Below are positions 1 through 10,948 of a stretch of DNA of 64,000 nucleotides, piece after piece; positions within the stretch are counted from its first letter, which is position 1, and every line of letters begins with the position of its first letter. The stretch lies in contig NC_091188.1 in assembly GCF_040958095.1 (NCBI RefSeq), forward strand, positions 3,909,140 to 3,973,139, given 5' to 3'. The DNA comes from Procambarus clarkii (Eukaryota; Arthropoda; Malacostraca; Decapoda; Cambaridae). Under the pieces are notes generated by a model that made no database searches, was not told the origin of the DNA, and saw nothing but the letters and a program-made list of their open reading frames with translations. The translations under genes and the position numbers were made by a program.

Positions 1-300
1 AGTCTCTAGTTCTAATTTCTTTTAAGCATGTTAGTTCTTGGTGGTAGTAAAGAGCAGTGCCACCACCTCTCTGAAGTTGACGACAGTTGTGAATTGCTGA
101 GTAGTTAGGCATGTTAAAGAGTTGAGTAGTATCCTCTTTCAACCATGTTTCAGTAAGTATAATAAAAGAGAATTTGTTGCCAATAGTTTCAATCAAGGCA
201 CTAACATCATCGAAGTGTTTACCTAGGGATCTAACGTTCAAATTGATTACAGAGATATTGTGGTTATGAGTTAATACATTGTTTACATCAAGTTCAAAGT
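1..300 (-). CDS. Non-LTR retrotransposon endonuclease domain, partial at left edge
   Basis: The minus strand is open from 300 to base 1. It reads ISVINLNVRSLGKHFDDVSA, then FIILTETWL and GGGTALYYH, the start of an exonuclease/endonuclease/phosphatase domain of LINE ORF2 (N-x-R-S-L and T-E-T-W-L motifs). The reading frame runs off the window. Just upstream (301 onward) sit 3'-tail copies of a retroelement, so the ORF2 is broken at that point. Confidence 0.8.
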
Positions 301-654
301 TCAAGTTCAAGTATGTTTATTGAGACAAGAAAAAAATACATCTCAAAGGGATAGAGTAGCTTAGGCTATTTCTACCCCCCTCTACTTCAAGTCCCTCAAG
401 GGGCGCACAAATTCAGTGAGTACAGATACACAAATCACAATACAACATTTAACATTGCATATTAATATAGTAAGTGTTACAATCATTGGGGCAAAATTCT
501 TGTAGTTCCTAAGTATTCTGTCTATCATATCATTATCACACATCCAAACAATTTGAAGTGGTACACTACTTATTTCCTTATTTCTATGGTTATCCATAAT
601 TTGACACTTTAATACATAATGGTCTTCCAAGTTCAAGTAGGTTTATTGAGACAA

Positions 655-706
<52 letters not shown>

Positions 707-840
707 AAGATTAGCTTAGGCTATTTCTACCCCTTCCCATACTTCAAGTCCCTCAAGGGGCGCACAAATTCAGTGAGTACAAATACAAGAATCCCATGTA
801 ACATATCAGGTTAATATAGTACTATCTAAGAGTATAATAG
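301..840 (-). repeat. Two tandem-lying copies of a retroelement 3' end with poly-A
   Basis: Segments 301-430 and 628-790 share the same order: CAAGTTCAAGTA-GGTTTATTGAGAC, an A-run, GCTTAGGCTATTTCTACCCC, then CCCTCAAGGGGCGCACAAAT. On the minus strand each contains AATAAA near the end followed by TTGAAC-type short repeats, as in CR1/L2-like LINE 3' ends. A third tail copy lies at 58978-59056. The second copy holds a 47-base A-run (657-703). Confidence 0.65.
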
Positions 841-892
841 TGTACATCCACCGCACTAGATTTTAACCCATTAACGCTCCAAGATAATATTC

Positions 893-1873
893 TCACTCTA
901 CTTTCATCCATGATTTAATAAAACTACCTTTGCCCTGTCTGTCACATTCCATGAGATACGAGATTTTCTCAGACAGACTCTCCCAACACTGTAACATTTC
1001 TGCTTTCTCCTCATTTGCACAACAGCTACTAGCATCAAAGGTGATCTTATTCATATCTAATTTCTTTCTTATTTCTCTATACCGTTTTACTTTAACCTTT
1101 GTTTCGACATTTGTCACTACAGAAGGTTGAACGCTAACACTACTAGAAAGTTCATTTTCCTGACTATCCTCTATCATCAATACGTCATGTTCTTCCTTAC
1201 TTTCTTCAACGCACATTTCACGTCCTGTTTCACTTTCCACTACACGTCCTATTTCACTTTCCATTTCACGTCCTGTTTGACTTTCCATTTCACGTCCTGT
1301 TTCACTTTCCATTTCACGTCCTGTTTCACTTTCCATTTCACGTCCTGTTTGGCTTTTCATTTCACGTCCTGTTTGGCTTTCCATTTCACGTCCTGTTTGG
1401 CTTTCCATTTCACGTCCTGTTTGGCTTTCCATTTCACGTCCTGTTTCACTTTCCATTTCACGTCCTGTTTCACTTTCCGTTTCACGTCCTGTTTCACTTT
1501 CCATTTCACGTCCTGTTTCACTTTCCACTTCACGTCCTGTTTCACCACCATCTTCACCCCGTCTACCCCCCATAGTTAATTTTTCTAATGCCTCAATCCT
1601 CTTTTCTAGTTTTTTTAGATATTCCAATATTTGAGTACCAACCTCAGAGTTCACTATATTGACCTGAACCTTGTTTCCACAAGGTTTAATTTTTTCAGCT
1701 GCATTTCCTACTTTCCCTAGGCTCGCCTTAATTGTCTCTGTTCCTTTCTCCCACACATTGTTCATAGGCGCTGTCATTGGCTTCCAACTGTTTCCTCCAT
1801 GTTCCTGCTGCACAATCTTTCCTTCCTTCGAGGATACATCTATCCTGCTTGTAGCACCCGTCATGTGCTGCAA
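893..1873 (-). CDS. ORF with 8-residue tandem repeat, probably LINE ORF1-like
   Basis: A 326-codon ORF. Residues about 1-100 include a coiled-coil-like stretch (ILEYLKKLEKRIEALEKL). About 14 copies of the octad ETGREMES follow, encoded by a 24-bp minisatellite at about 1207-1543. The C-terminus ends in ECDRQGKGSFIKSWMKVE. An overlapping frame just upstream (1958-1860) carries CRYFAAHDGCYKQDRC, a CCCH-like finger fragment, suggesting a frameshift. The place between an ORF1-like domain and a LINE endonuclease on the same strand suggests a retrotransposon origin; no host function is claimed. Confidence 0.5.
   Translation of the reverse strand: MQHMTGATSRIDVSSKEGKIVQQEHGGNSWKPMTAPMNNVWEKGTETIKASLGKVGNAAEKIKPCGNKVQVNIVNSEVGTQILEYLKKLEKRIEALEKLTMGGRRGEDGGETGREVESETGREMESETGRETESETGREMESETGREMESQTGREMESQTGREMESQTGREMKSQTGREMESETGREMESETGREMESQTGREMESEIGRVVESETGREMCVEESKEEHDVLMIEDSQENELSSSVSVQPSVVTNVETKVKVKRYREIRKKLDMNKITFDASSCCANEEKAEMLQCWESLSEKISYLMECDRQGKGSFIKSWMKVE
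1207..1543 (-). repeat. 24-bp coding minisatellite (ETGREMES repeats)
   Basis: About 14 near-identical 24-bp units keep the frame of the ORF. Changes are mostly single-base (Glu/Gln/Lys swaps). The complementary strand is also open because each unit lacks stops, so the plus-strand FHFTSC-type ORF is a shadow. Confidence 0.85.
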
Positions 1874-2052
1874 AATATCTGCAATTTAGATCATTAAAGT
1901 GATTATTGTCATAGATAGTGGATAAGAGGTTAAGTTCAGGGTCTATACTTGACTGCATAAAAGAAGCTGATTGTAGAATCAGAAAAAAGTAGAAAAAAGC
2001 TATAAAATAGGGAAAAATATATACACAATACTGTACAAAACAAACACAAAAG

Positions 2053-2385
2053 GGGCTTACAGGGGTACAATGGAGTAAGGGAGTATGGCTAGGCTAGGCA
2101 ACCTAGGCAATTAATGAGATTAAAGAAAAAACATGTAAACATGGACTATACAAAACACAAGATATGGAAATACAAAACAAAAAATATAAGCAAGACTAAG
2201 CAATACAAAAAAAAGAACAAAAAAACAAATTGAGCAAAAATGAGGTAGATTGCTTACGAGTACTCACAGGTACACTGTAAGTAACAATTTGCAATTTGAG
2301 ATGCAGGCAAAGCCAGGGGTACAATGGAGTAAGGGAGCATGGCAAGGCTAGGCAACCTAGGTAAAAAATGAAATCAAAGAAAAGT
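2053..2385. repeat. Direct repeat pair of about 70 bp
   Basis: AGGGGTACAATGGAGTAAGG and the following AGGCTAGGCAACCTAGG occur at 2053-2130 and again at 2316-2385 with a few differences, about 263 bp apart. The sequence between has no recognisable gene. Confidence 0.7.
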
Positions 2386-2597
2386 TGAATAATAAACATA
2401 GGCAAATTTGAGCTAATGATTAATAACTATAGATAGTTCAGTAATGACTGTATAATTAAAAAGACCTGAAGAACTACTTTAATAACTCAATTAAATAATT
2501 TCGGTAAATGACTAGGTAAGAGTAAGTTAAAAATTAAGTCAGAAAATGAACCAAGGAGACTTAGGATACCTAGCCCCACTAGTTGACAGGGGGTTAA

Positions 2598-3008
2598 TTA
2601 AGTTAATTCATTGGGAGTGATAAGGTGAGACAAACCACATTGGGAGAGGAAAGTGTTGAGGTTTTCTTCTCTAGTAATAGTAAACATTTTGCCCTCTGCG
2701 GTTTTTCTCACCTTTATCAGACCATCTCTAACGAAGCACTGATGAATAGCATCTGGGTTTTGTTGCCGGATTTGACGCAGGCGGTAGAGGATTTGCTGTC
2801 TGTTCCTGGTCAAGCACTCGTTGATGTATAATCCCTTCCGTAGGGATGCAGCTGTCCGGACTAGATTGGATTTCGTGAACTGGGAAGACAGCTTCAGGCG
2901 AATTTTCCGTTGATTTAGACCTGATGGATTCTTTTTGCCTACTCTGTAGGCAGCAATAACGTCAGTTTTGTTTTGTATCTGGGTTTTATCGATTCGAATC
3001 CTCGTCAC
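2598..3008 (-). CDS. LINE ORF1 C-terminal domain (FP25/zinc-finger-protein-like)
   Basis: A 136-codon ORF encoding VIAAYRVGKK, RKIRLKLSS, GLYINECLTRNRQQILYRLR and DGLIKVRKTAEG. This pattern (AYRxGK, a basic strand, 'INE-LT--R--I') is typical of the conserved C-terminal domain of many arthropod LINE ORF1 proteins, related to the baculovirus FP25 fold. The upstream boundary near 2990 abuts a SINE fragment, so the N-terminal part is missing. It is probably an inactive retrotransposon remnant. Confidence 0.65.
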   Translation of the reverse strand: MTRIRIDKTQIQNKTDVIAAYRVGKKNPSGLNQRKIRLKLSSQFTKSNLVRTAASLRKGLYINECLTRNRQQILYRLRQIRQQNPDAIHQCFVRDGLIKVRKTAEGKMFTITREENLNTFLSQCGLSHLITPNELT

Positions 3009-3145
3009 GGCCCTTGTGGATTTGTTCCTGAGTACCTACTTGCTGCTAGGTGAAAGGAAATATGCCCAACCATTTCTGTCCCGCCCGAGATTCGAACCCG
3101 GAAATCTCGATTGTGCGGGATTACCGGGACCCTTTAACACGTTAC
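2988..3145 (-). repeat. tRNA-derived SINE fragments (two pieces)
   Basis: 2990-3030 is the 3' half of a SINE (B-box-like GATTCGAATCC plus CACGGCCCTTGTGGATTTGT). 3040-3140 is a second tRNA-like piece (CTAGGTGAAAGGAAATATGC, then GAGATTCGAACCCGG, a minus-strand B box). A relative of the second piece lies at 44830-44985. Confidence 0.6.
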
Positions 3146-3373
3146 CTCCTTCCACTCCTAACATTATCTCAAGAACGGGTTTGTTGTCCTTTGGTTCATT
3201 TTAAATATTTCCTACATTCCTGGGGCAGAGACAAAAACTTGAATACTCAATAGTGAAAGGTTTTGTATATTAAGAGTTAAATATCTCTCATCCATTCATT
3301 ATATCACACTGCAGGTTATATTAAACATTATGTATAATACCCACAGAAATAACAATAGCGTGATGCATCAAAT

Positions 3374-3481
3374 GAACAAATTCACAAGGGCCGTGATGAG
3401 GGTTCAAATTTACGTCCGGGATGATCCCAGATCATCCAGGACGTAGGTTCGAACCCTCATCACGGCCCTTGTGGATTTGTT
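3374..3481. repeat. Palindromic dimer of a SINE half
   Basis: Arms 3374-3417 and 3438-3481 are inverted copies of the same SINE end (GAACAAATTCACAAGGGCCG versus its complement), each with a B-box-like GGTTCGAACCC, meeting at a 20-bp centre. Confidence 0.75.
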
Positions 3482-3654
3482 AACATGATGAATCATGCTT
3501 TTGGGATTTCTGTGTATTGAAATAAGGACGAAGAGGTAGAACATTTGGTTGACAGAGCCTGGGTGCACGGAGGGGATTGTGTAAAACCCCGGACTGTGCT
3601 TCGGAGAAGCTGCGGGAGCCTTGTAATGGCAGTAGCACTCCAGGTTGCAATTTT

Positions 3655-3735
3655 TTTAACCCTGTCGAGGCGCAGTCGACTAAGGCGCGTCTGGAATCAT
3701 CCCGGACGTAGGTTCGAACTCTCATCTCAACGTCT
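3655..3735 (+). repeat. tRNA-like SINE core
   Basis: GAGGCGCAGTCGACTAAGGC resembles a pol III A box and GTAGGTTCGAACTC a B box about 35 bp later, the tRNA-like head of the SINE also found at 37111-37248. It is not called as a tRNA gene because the stems are imperfect and the family is dispersed. Confidence 0.6.
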
Positions 3736-3899
3736 GTTAGTCTGCTTATTTTGTTACTTGCCCCATACAAATGTTTTACTTCACATATTTCATTGTGATA
3801 AACAATGGACCTGCTAGTTCTAATTTGCACTGTTCTACTGTCTTCAGATTCATCCAGGAGTTCTCGACTAATGACACTTTTAAGGGACCTATTTGATAA

Positions 3900-4203
3900 C
3901 TCAAGATTCCGATTAATACTGTCTTACTGCAACCTTAGTAAGGGTGTTGTCACAGCTCGAATAAGACTTGGCTAAAAGTATCTCTGACAGCTGACAGAAT
4001 AGGGATCTAGATGAAGTAAAGTGTTAAGTGTGTGGACAAAGACAGGGACACACTCGAACACTATATCTTGGATTGTAGCAAACTCGAGCCATTTAGAGAT
4101 AAATCTAAACTCACGTTGTATGATATGGCAACCAATCTTATTACTAAGGATAAAATACCTGAAATCCTTGCACTATATCCACATTTCGCTCCCAATAGAT
4201 AAA
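3900..4203 (+). pseudogene. LINE ORF2 C-terminal fragment
   Basis: With one or more frame breaks the plus strand reads TARIRLG, then RDTLEHYILDCSKLEPFRDK and NLITKDKIPEILALYPHF before TAA at about 4201. This resembles the region after RNase H in Jockey/I-type LINEs (R-I-R-L-G, then E-H-Y-I-L-x-C). Confidence 0.65.
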
Positions 4204-4236
4204 CGCCATATGAGATTAAGAAACAAGTAGTGTATT

Positions 4237-4494
4237 GTGAAGACTAGTAATAAACAGCAACTTCCCTATGACTTTGTAATATCTTCATTGCTCAAACAAT
4301 TATGTATTAGCAATAAGAACACCAGAAATAAATATCTCTTTGGTATTCCCAAAGTCAAACTTAATCTGTGTAAACACTTTATGCACATAAAGGGACCCAG
4401 TCTAAGGAACTCACTCCCTAATGAATTAAAAAGCTGTCCAACTTTTGCGTCATTCAAAAACAAAACTAAAAAGTACCTAATTTCATCTTCATAG
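4237..4494 (+). pseudogene. LINE reverse-transcriptase C-terminal fragment (CR1/L2-like)
   Basis: An 85-codon ORF containing GPSLRNSLPNELKSCPTFAS and FKNKTKKYLI, the usual 'G-x-x-x-WNSLP-E-xK' end of CR1/L2-type LINE ORF2. It is 5' truncated. The 3' tail continues to the A/T microsatellite at about 4950. Confidence 0.7.
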
Positions 4495-4809
4495 TTTTTT
4501 TACCTTGTTGCTTTAAAATTGCACTGTATCTATTGCTACCCAATCTCCCAATCTTTATGTACCCAATCCGAACAACTTTACCATTGTGATCATTGCTGTC
4601 TTCTTATATGTGCTATCAATTTGCTGTATGGTGTCTATTAATCTTGTTTAAATTACCAATCAAGTTGTCAGTGTAATCAATCAGAGCTTTAATATACCAA
4701 TGTGCTTTAATATACTTACTAATCTCTCTCATCTCATTTTTTCTTGTAATGTATCTGTTATCATTTCATTAATTCTGCTAGAAGTTACCTACTTAAAATT
4801 ATTTGTTAG

Positions 4810-4950
4810 ATTAAGGACCTGCCCGAAACGCTGCGCGTACTAGTGGCTTTACAAAATTGTAAATACTATGCTATGTATTCTCACAAACCCAATGTACCTT
4901 CTTGTATATAAATAAATAAATAAATATATAAATAAATATATAAATAAATA
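4810..4950 (+). repeat. LINE 3' tail with AAATA microsatellite end
   Basis: ACCTGCCCGAAACGCTGCGC, GTACTAGTGGCTTTACAA, CCCAATGTACC and a terminal (AAATA)n run. The same tail occurs inverted at 44578-44700, and its first half ends the two SINE copies at 22219-22489 and 41695-41941. Confidence 0.75.
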
Positions 4951-6549
4951 AGACCTACCATTGATGTATAATGACTTACTGCAAATATATAGCTCTTGAA
5001 AAAGAACATTCTCTGTAACTAGTCGACATTGTAATTATAAGGTGTGAAGGATAGATGAAATTGCTTATGTAATAATCTCCGTTGAGGTCTGATAAAGACC
5101 TTTTGTTCTCTCTGTAATGCTTTTTGCGCTACCGCTCACAGGATGACTATGGGGTGAACAATAAACTAGCCGCCTCAGGCATTTTTTATTATTATTATTT
5201 TCTACCACAGACGTGGCCACACAATTACAATGCTAACCAGCATATATACATTTTCTTCTGTCCTCCATGGACAGGGTTAGAGATGTGTTAAACATATAGT
5301 TCAAGGGATCATTGAACAATCAACATAAAAAAAAACTCTTCACGGCCCTTGTGCATTTGTTCATTTTATGTAAGATAATTATAGGCAAGTAGGTATCAAA
5401 AGATAGACTTAGCAAGCGTGTGAGGATACATTGTACTCTTAATATTTTTTCATAATACTGTATTCAATTTGTTAACAAGATTTAGCTTCGAAAATGTTTT
5501 CTTTACTAAATGATTCTCTTCCTTAGTGTGCCTTTACATTTAAACCACTTTCAGATGTGAAGACTATTGAAAGCTTACATAGAACATTTGCTAAGAATTT
5601 TGTTGCCTATAATGTCTATTGGTGTATAATATTATCAACTACAATATAAATAATCTTTTAAATGTTAAAACACTAGATAGAATAATCACTGAAATGAACC
5701 AACACAAATTCCAATCTAATCTTTTTCTATCTGTTGTAATTTTATTTATGCGTAATACTCAGTTTCAAACCATCTTGCTTTGCATACTTGCAGTATACAG
5801 TACACAATACATAAAAGCAGGTACTGTCCCAAAGTTTATAGGCGAAATATGACAAGGTTATATTAGGAAGCCAAGAAACTAATGATACTAAGAAGGTAGC
5901 TGAAACTAAAGTACAGAGACCATAAAGGGACTTATAAAATTTGTACAGTACGGTATATCCAAGTGAAGTGAACTTAATTCATATGGTGAGGGACTAGTAA
6001 ACTGAAATTAGAATTAAAGAATATATGTGTGAATGAAATGTTTCAAAGGTACCCGCAGGGCTGTCGAGTTTGTATAGAGAAGGTACTAACCACGCCTCCC
6101 TGTTGAACACAAAATAAGTCCTGACTATAGATTGTTTCTAGCATGTCTGTCAACGAAGAGTGCATTTATCCGTATAATTAAAAGGTAGAACTTGGAATCA
6201 AGCATATCATATATTAAAGGATCAATCCATGGTTACTGTAAGTTTAAATGTCAATTCCTTTTCTCACTTTGAATAAAAAAGATTAAACTTATACAGAAAC
6301 TGACCAAAGGTCCACATATATACTTTAGTGGTTATAACATATTCCTCTCAATTATGCATAATGTACACAACTGTATCATTGCTATGTACTTTTAATCCTT
6401 TCTCTCAATCCATTATTTAGGTTTAATGTCATAATTAGGTCTCACTTTACATTTAAAGTCTATAAGTGCAATAATAATGAACGTCTCATTTGTTAGTTTA
6501 GTAGTTGCAAGGTAGAACTACACTTTCTGTTCAGTTATTCAGTTATTAT
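4951..6549. other. No gene seen; dispersed-repeat tail at 5040-5170
   Basis: 5040-5170 contains GCTACCGCTCACAGGATGA and ACAATAAACTAGCCGCC, a repeat tail familiar from decapod genomes by recall. 5338-5365 is a short SINE end (CACGGCCCTTGTGCATTTGT). The rest is AT-rich with only short chance ORFs. Confidence 0.5.
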
Positions 6550-6887
6550 TCAGTGCCTGCGTCTGTGCTTGCGTTTGCCCTTACTTTGGCACTTTTTATG
6601 TCCAGTGTGCTTGTGACTTTGTCTGTTGCGTCTTCGTAGGGTGTGAAATCGTGGGATGCGTTTATCTTCGGGTTGGGAGGAATTTGATGACAGGGATGAT
6701 ACTTCATGGGGATGTGATGAATTTGATGACGAACTAGATGGTTCTTGGGAGAGTGATGATGAATTTGATGAGGAGAAGGATGGGTGGTGAAGGTGGGGGG
6801 TATTTACTGATTCAGAGGGGTGTTGTGGCCGGTGAGGGGTATTTTGTGATTCACATGGGTGTTCCAGTAGGTGGGGTGAATCACTTC
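6550..6887 (-). CDS. Last exon of an unrecognised gene: Ser/His-rich with Arg/Lys/His-rich C-terminus
   Basis: Minus-strand acceptor TTTTAATTTCAG at 6888 is followed by 112 codons without a stop to TGA at 6552-6550. The product begins SDSPHLLEHPCES, passes through His/Pro-rich and Ser/Asn-rich blocks (FSSSNSSSLSQEPSSSSSN) and ends in a very basic tail, HTLRRRNRQSHKHTGHKK then KGKRKHRRRH. No domain is recognised; the tail could be a nuclear or nucleolar targeting or nucleic-acid-binding segment (inference). It has no internal Met start, in keeping with an internal or terminal exon. The exon at 7740-7686 ends in exactly the phase this one needs. Confidence 0.6.
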
Positions 6888-7685
6888 CTGAAATTAAAAT
6901 TATTTAAATTAATTTTGGGTGTAATGGAAACATTCCATACACTGAAATGTATGCCAGTGTATGGAATGACAGACAGTTAAAAGAAAACCACAAGGAAAAC
7001 ACGCTACCCAAAACCTATTATATTTACAGAGGAAGTTGACATAATCAACTGTGATTGACATAATCTAGTGATTGAGTTAATTTGGAACTTCACAAACTAA
7101 ACACTATTACGTCTAACGGTTCTGCAAACAATATTAAATTGCCATATATAAGTCTCCGTAATTTTGTAATATAAGAAATTAACATATACTGTAGTTTTCT
7201 TTGATTTCAAGTGTTGTTCAAATAGCTATATGTTGGCGCTGACAATGGTATTGGTGTTGTCTGTAGTGCTGTTTTCAATTGTGCCTATATTATCAGTGGT
7301 GGTGGTGGCAGCAGTGATGGAGGTAATGGTGTTAGCACTGAGTGTTTGCACAGATTTGGTCTGACTTTAGTAATATGAAATAGATTTATTTTTGGCGTAG
7401 TGCTCAAGGATTCTATTACATCTATCAAAGAAGAGTTTTAGATCAGGATTAAAATTTAAGAACAAGGTTTTGTACTATTTACATGTACACAATTTTTATA
7501 TTAGGGTTCACAAGGCTGTAAACCTCCTCCCACCCCCTAAAGAGCATTTAAGATAATTATCAGAAGACCGCACTAAGCCACTATATAGCACTTGGAGGTG
7601 ATATTAGGACGGTGCAAAGGAATGGTGCCCACCCATTTGAACCAAAGATTTGTTCCAAGACGGACAGCACCACTTATTTGCTTAC

Positions 7686-7740
7686 CTTTGGCAGCCTTCT
7701 TGGGTTCTATTCGCCCTTCTGGCTGCTTTTTTCCCTTTTT
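7686..7740 (-). CDS. Upstream exon of the same unrecognised gene (Lys-rich)
   Basis: Acceptor TTTGCTTATAG and donor CAAAG|GTAAGC bound 55 bases. The open phase reads KKGKKQPEGRIEPKKAAK plus one base that completes a Gly codon with the 6887 exon (K-G-S-D). Splice signals, phase match and continuity of basic composition support one gene. The intron is about 0.8 kb. Exons further upstream are not found; the (TA)n and Penelope cluster begins only 170 bp away, so the next intron may contain it. Confidence 0.55.
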
Positions 7741-7909
7741 CTATAAGCAAAGAAAAACAAAAAATTAGTACAAACACAGAAATAGTCACGAAATTCTAGA
7801 TGTAATATAACTAGAAATGTTATACTCAAATTGTATGACGGTTGAGACATAACAGAAATTCTGACATAAAGGCTCAATTTTATGCCTTTATATACTTACT
7901 TATATTCAC

Positions 7910-8089
<180 letters not shown>

Positions 8090-8478
8090 ATTAAATATGA
8101 TCGAAAAAGTAAGATTAATAATTCTAACACGAATTTTCTCAATCTTTCGTACATTTCTTTTCACTGTTGGAGGTAAATCAAAAATCAATTCTCCAAAATT
8201 CATTTTTATTTCTAGTCTGACGCGACACGAGCGCGTTTCGTAAAACTTATTACATTTTCAAAGACTTTAGTTTACAAATACACAACTGAATAGAACTTAC
8301 GCATCTCCGATTTTATATCTACATTTGAGAGAGGTGGATGGTGTGAGGTGGCATTAATAGGGTATTAATTTCATCAACACAAGACAGAACAAGAGGTGGC
8401 ATTAATAGGGTATTAATTTCATCAACACAAGACAGAACACGAAACAATGGGTATTGAATAGAAGTGATTGTAGAAAGC

Positions 8479-8874
8479 CTATTGGTCCATATTTCTTGAT
8501 GCTTCTATATTGGAGCGGAGTCTTGAGGTGGGTAGAATATAGTTGTGCATTAATTGGCTGTTGATTGCTGGTGTTGACTTCTTGATGTGTAGTGCCTCGC
8601 AAACGTCAAGCCGCCTGCTATCGCTGTATCTATCGATGATTTCTGTGTTGTTTACTAGGATTTCTCTGGCGATGGTTTGGTTGTGGGAAGAGATTATATG
8701 TTCCTTAATGGAGCCCTGTTGCTTATGCATCGTTAAACGCCTAGAAAGAGATGTTGTTGTCTTGCCTATATACTGGTTTTTTTGGAGCTTACAGTCCCCA
8801 AGAGGGCATTTGAAGGCATAGACGACGTTAGTCTCTTTTAAAGCGTTCTGTTTTGTGTCTGGAGAGTTTCTCAT
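8479..8874 (-). CDS. Penelope-like retroelement GIY-YIG endonuclease domain, truncated (left arm)
   Basis: 131 codons of the C-terminal endonuclease of a Penelope-like reverse transcriptase. VVYAFKC at 17-23 and QYIGKTT at 34-40 are the GIY and YIG strands, SLSRRLTMH at 42-50 gives the conserved Arg, and CEALHIKK holds the catalytic Glu at about 93. C23 and C28 form the usual Cys pair. The reverse transcriptase part is absent. Upstream in frame is TASLL directly at the palindrome centre, so no full protein can be made. Confidence 0.8.
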   Translation of the reverse strand: MRNSPDTKQNALKETNVVYAFKCPLGDCKLQKNQYIGKTTTSLSRRLTMHKQQGSIKEHIISSHNQTIAREILVNNTEIIDRYSDSRRLDVCEALHIKKSTPAINSQLMHNYILPTSRLRSNIEASRNMDQ

Positions 8875-9000
8875 GAGTAGGCTGGCCGTTTTTCTGGTTT
8901 TATAGTAACTATATAGTATATTTTATATACTATAAAACTATATAGTAACTATATAGTATATTTTATATACTATAAAACCAGAAAAACGGCCAGCCTACTC

Positions 9001-9396
9001 ATGAGAAACTCTCCAGACACAAAACAGAACGCTTTAAAAGAGACTAACGTCGTCTATGCCTTCAAATGCCCTCTTGGGGACTGTAAGCTCCAAAAAACCC
9101 AGTATATAGGCAAGACAACAACATCTCTTTCTAGGCGTTTAACGATGCATAAGCAACAGGGCTCCATTAAGGAACATATAATCTCTTCCCACAACCAAAC
9201 CATCGCCAGAGAAATCCTAGTAAACAACACAGAAATCATCGATAGATACAGCGATAGCAGGCGGCTTGACGTTTGCGAGGCACTACACATCAAGAAGTCA
9301 ACACCAGCAATCAACAGCCAATTAACGCACAACTATATTCTACCCACCTCAAGACTCCGCTCCAATATAGAAGCATCAAGAAATATGGACCAATAG
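9001..9396 (+). CDS. Penelope-like retroelement GIY-YIG endonuclease domain, truncated (right arm)
   Basis: Mirror copy of the 8479-8874 frame. It differs at two residues (Asn to Thr before QYIGK; Met to Thr in SQLTHN). The catalytic motifs are intact but the protein is the same 5'-truncated fragment. Confidence 0.8.
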   Translation: MRNSPDTKQNALKETNVVYAFKCPLGDCKLQKTQYIGKTTTSLSRRLTMHKQQGSIKEHIISSHNQTIAREILVNNTEIIDRYSDSRRLDVCEALHIKKSTPAINSQLTHNYILPTSRLRSNIEASRNMDQ

Positions 9397-9813
9397 GCTT
9401 TCTACAATCACTTCTATTCAATACCCATTGTTTCGTGTTCTGTCTTGTGTTAATGAAATTAATACCCTATTAATGCCACCTCTTGTTCTGTCTTGTGTTG
9501 ATGAAATTAATACCCTATTAATGCCACCTCACACCATCCACCTCTCTCAAATGTAGATATAAAATCGGAGATGCGTAAGTTCTATTCAGTTGTGTATTTG
9601 TAAACTAAAGTCTTTGAAAATGTAATAAGTTTTACGAAACGCGCTCGTGTCGCGTCAGACTAGAAATAAAAATGAATTTTGGAGAATTGATTTTTGATTT
9701 ACCTCCAACAGTGAAAAGAAATGTACGAAAGATTGAGAAAATTCGTGTTAGAATTATTAATCTTACTTTTTCGGTCATATTTAATAATATATGTCTACAG
9801 GAAAGACTGCTAC

Positions 9814-9818
<5 letters not shown>

Positions 9819-9905
<87 letters not shown>
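9819..9905. repeat. (TA)n microsatellite
   Basis: Pure TA run of about 87 bp between the Penelope right arm and the TIR element. Confidence 0.95.
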
Positions 9906-10493
<588 letters not shown>

Positions 10494-10495
10494 AA

Positions 10496-10835
<340 letters not shown>

Positions 10836-10875
10836 ATTGGATGAGGTGATATGGTACAAAAGTTTTAGGTGAGGT

Positions 10876-10910
10876 GACAAACACCTTACCCTTTGGGTAA
10901 GGTGTTTGTC
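10876..10910. other. Perfect 16-bp hairpin
   Basis: GACAAACACCTTACCC and its exact complement are separated by TTT. It lies between the Penelope fragment and the tandem-duplication unit. Confidence 0.85.
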
Positions 10911-10948
10911 ATATAAATACATAAATACAAGCATATAAAAAGCCTTGA

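Noticed and set aside
6738-6980. 80-codon plus-strand ORF
   Set aside because: It is the shadow of the minus-strand exon 6887-6550, which has splice signals and a phase-matched partner.
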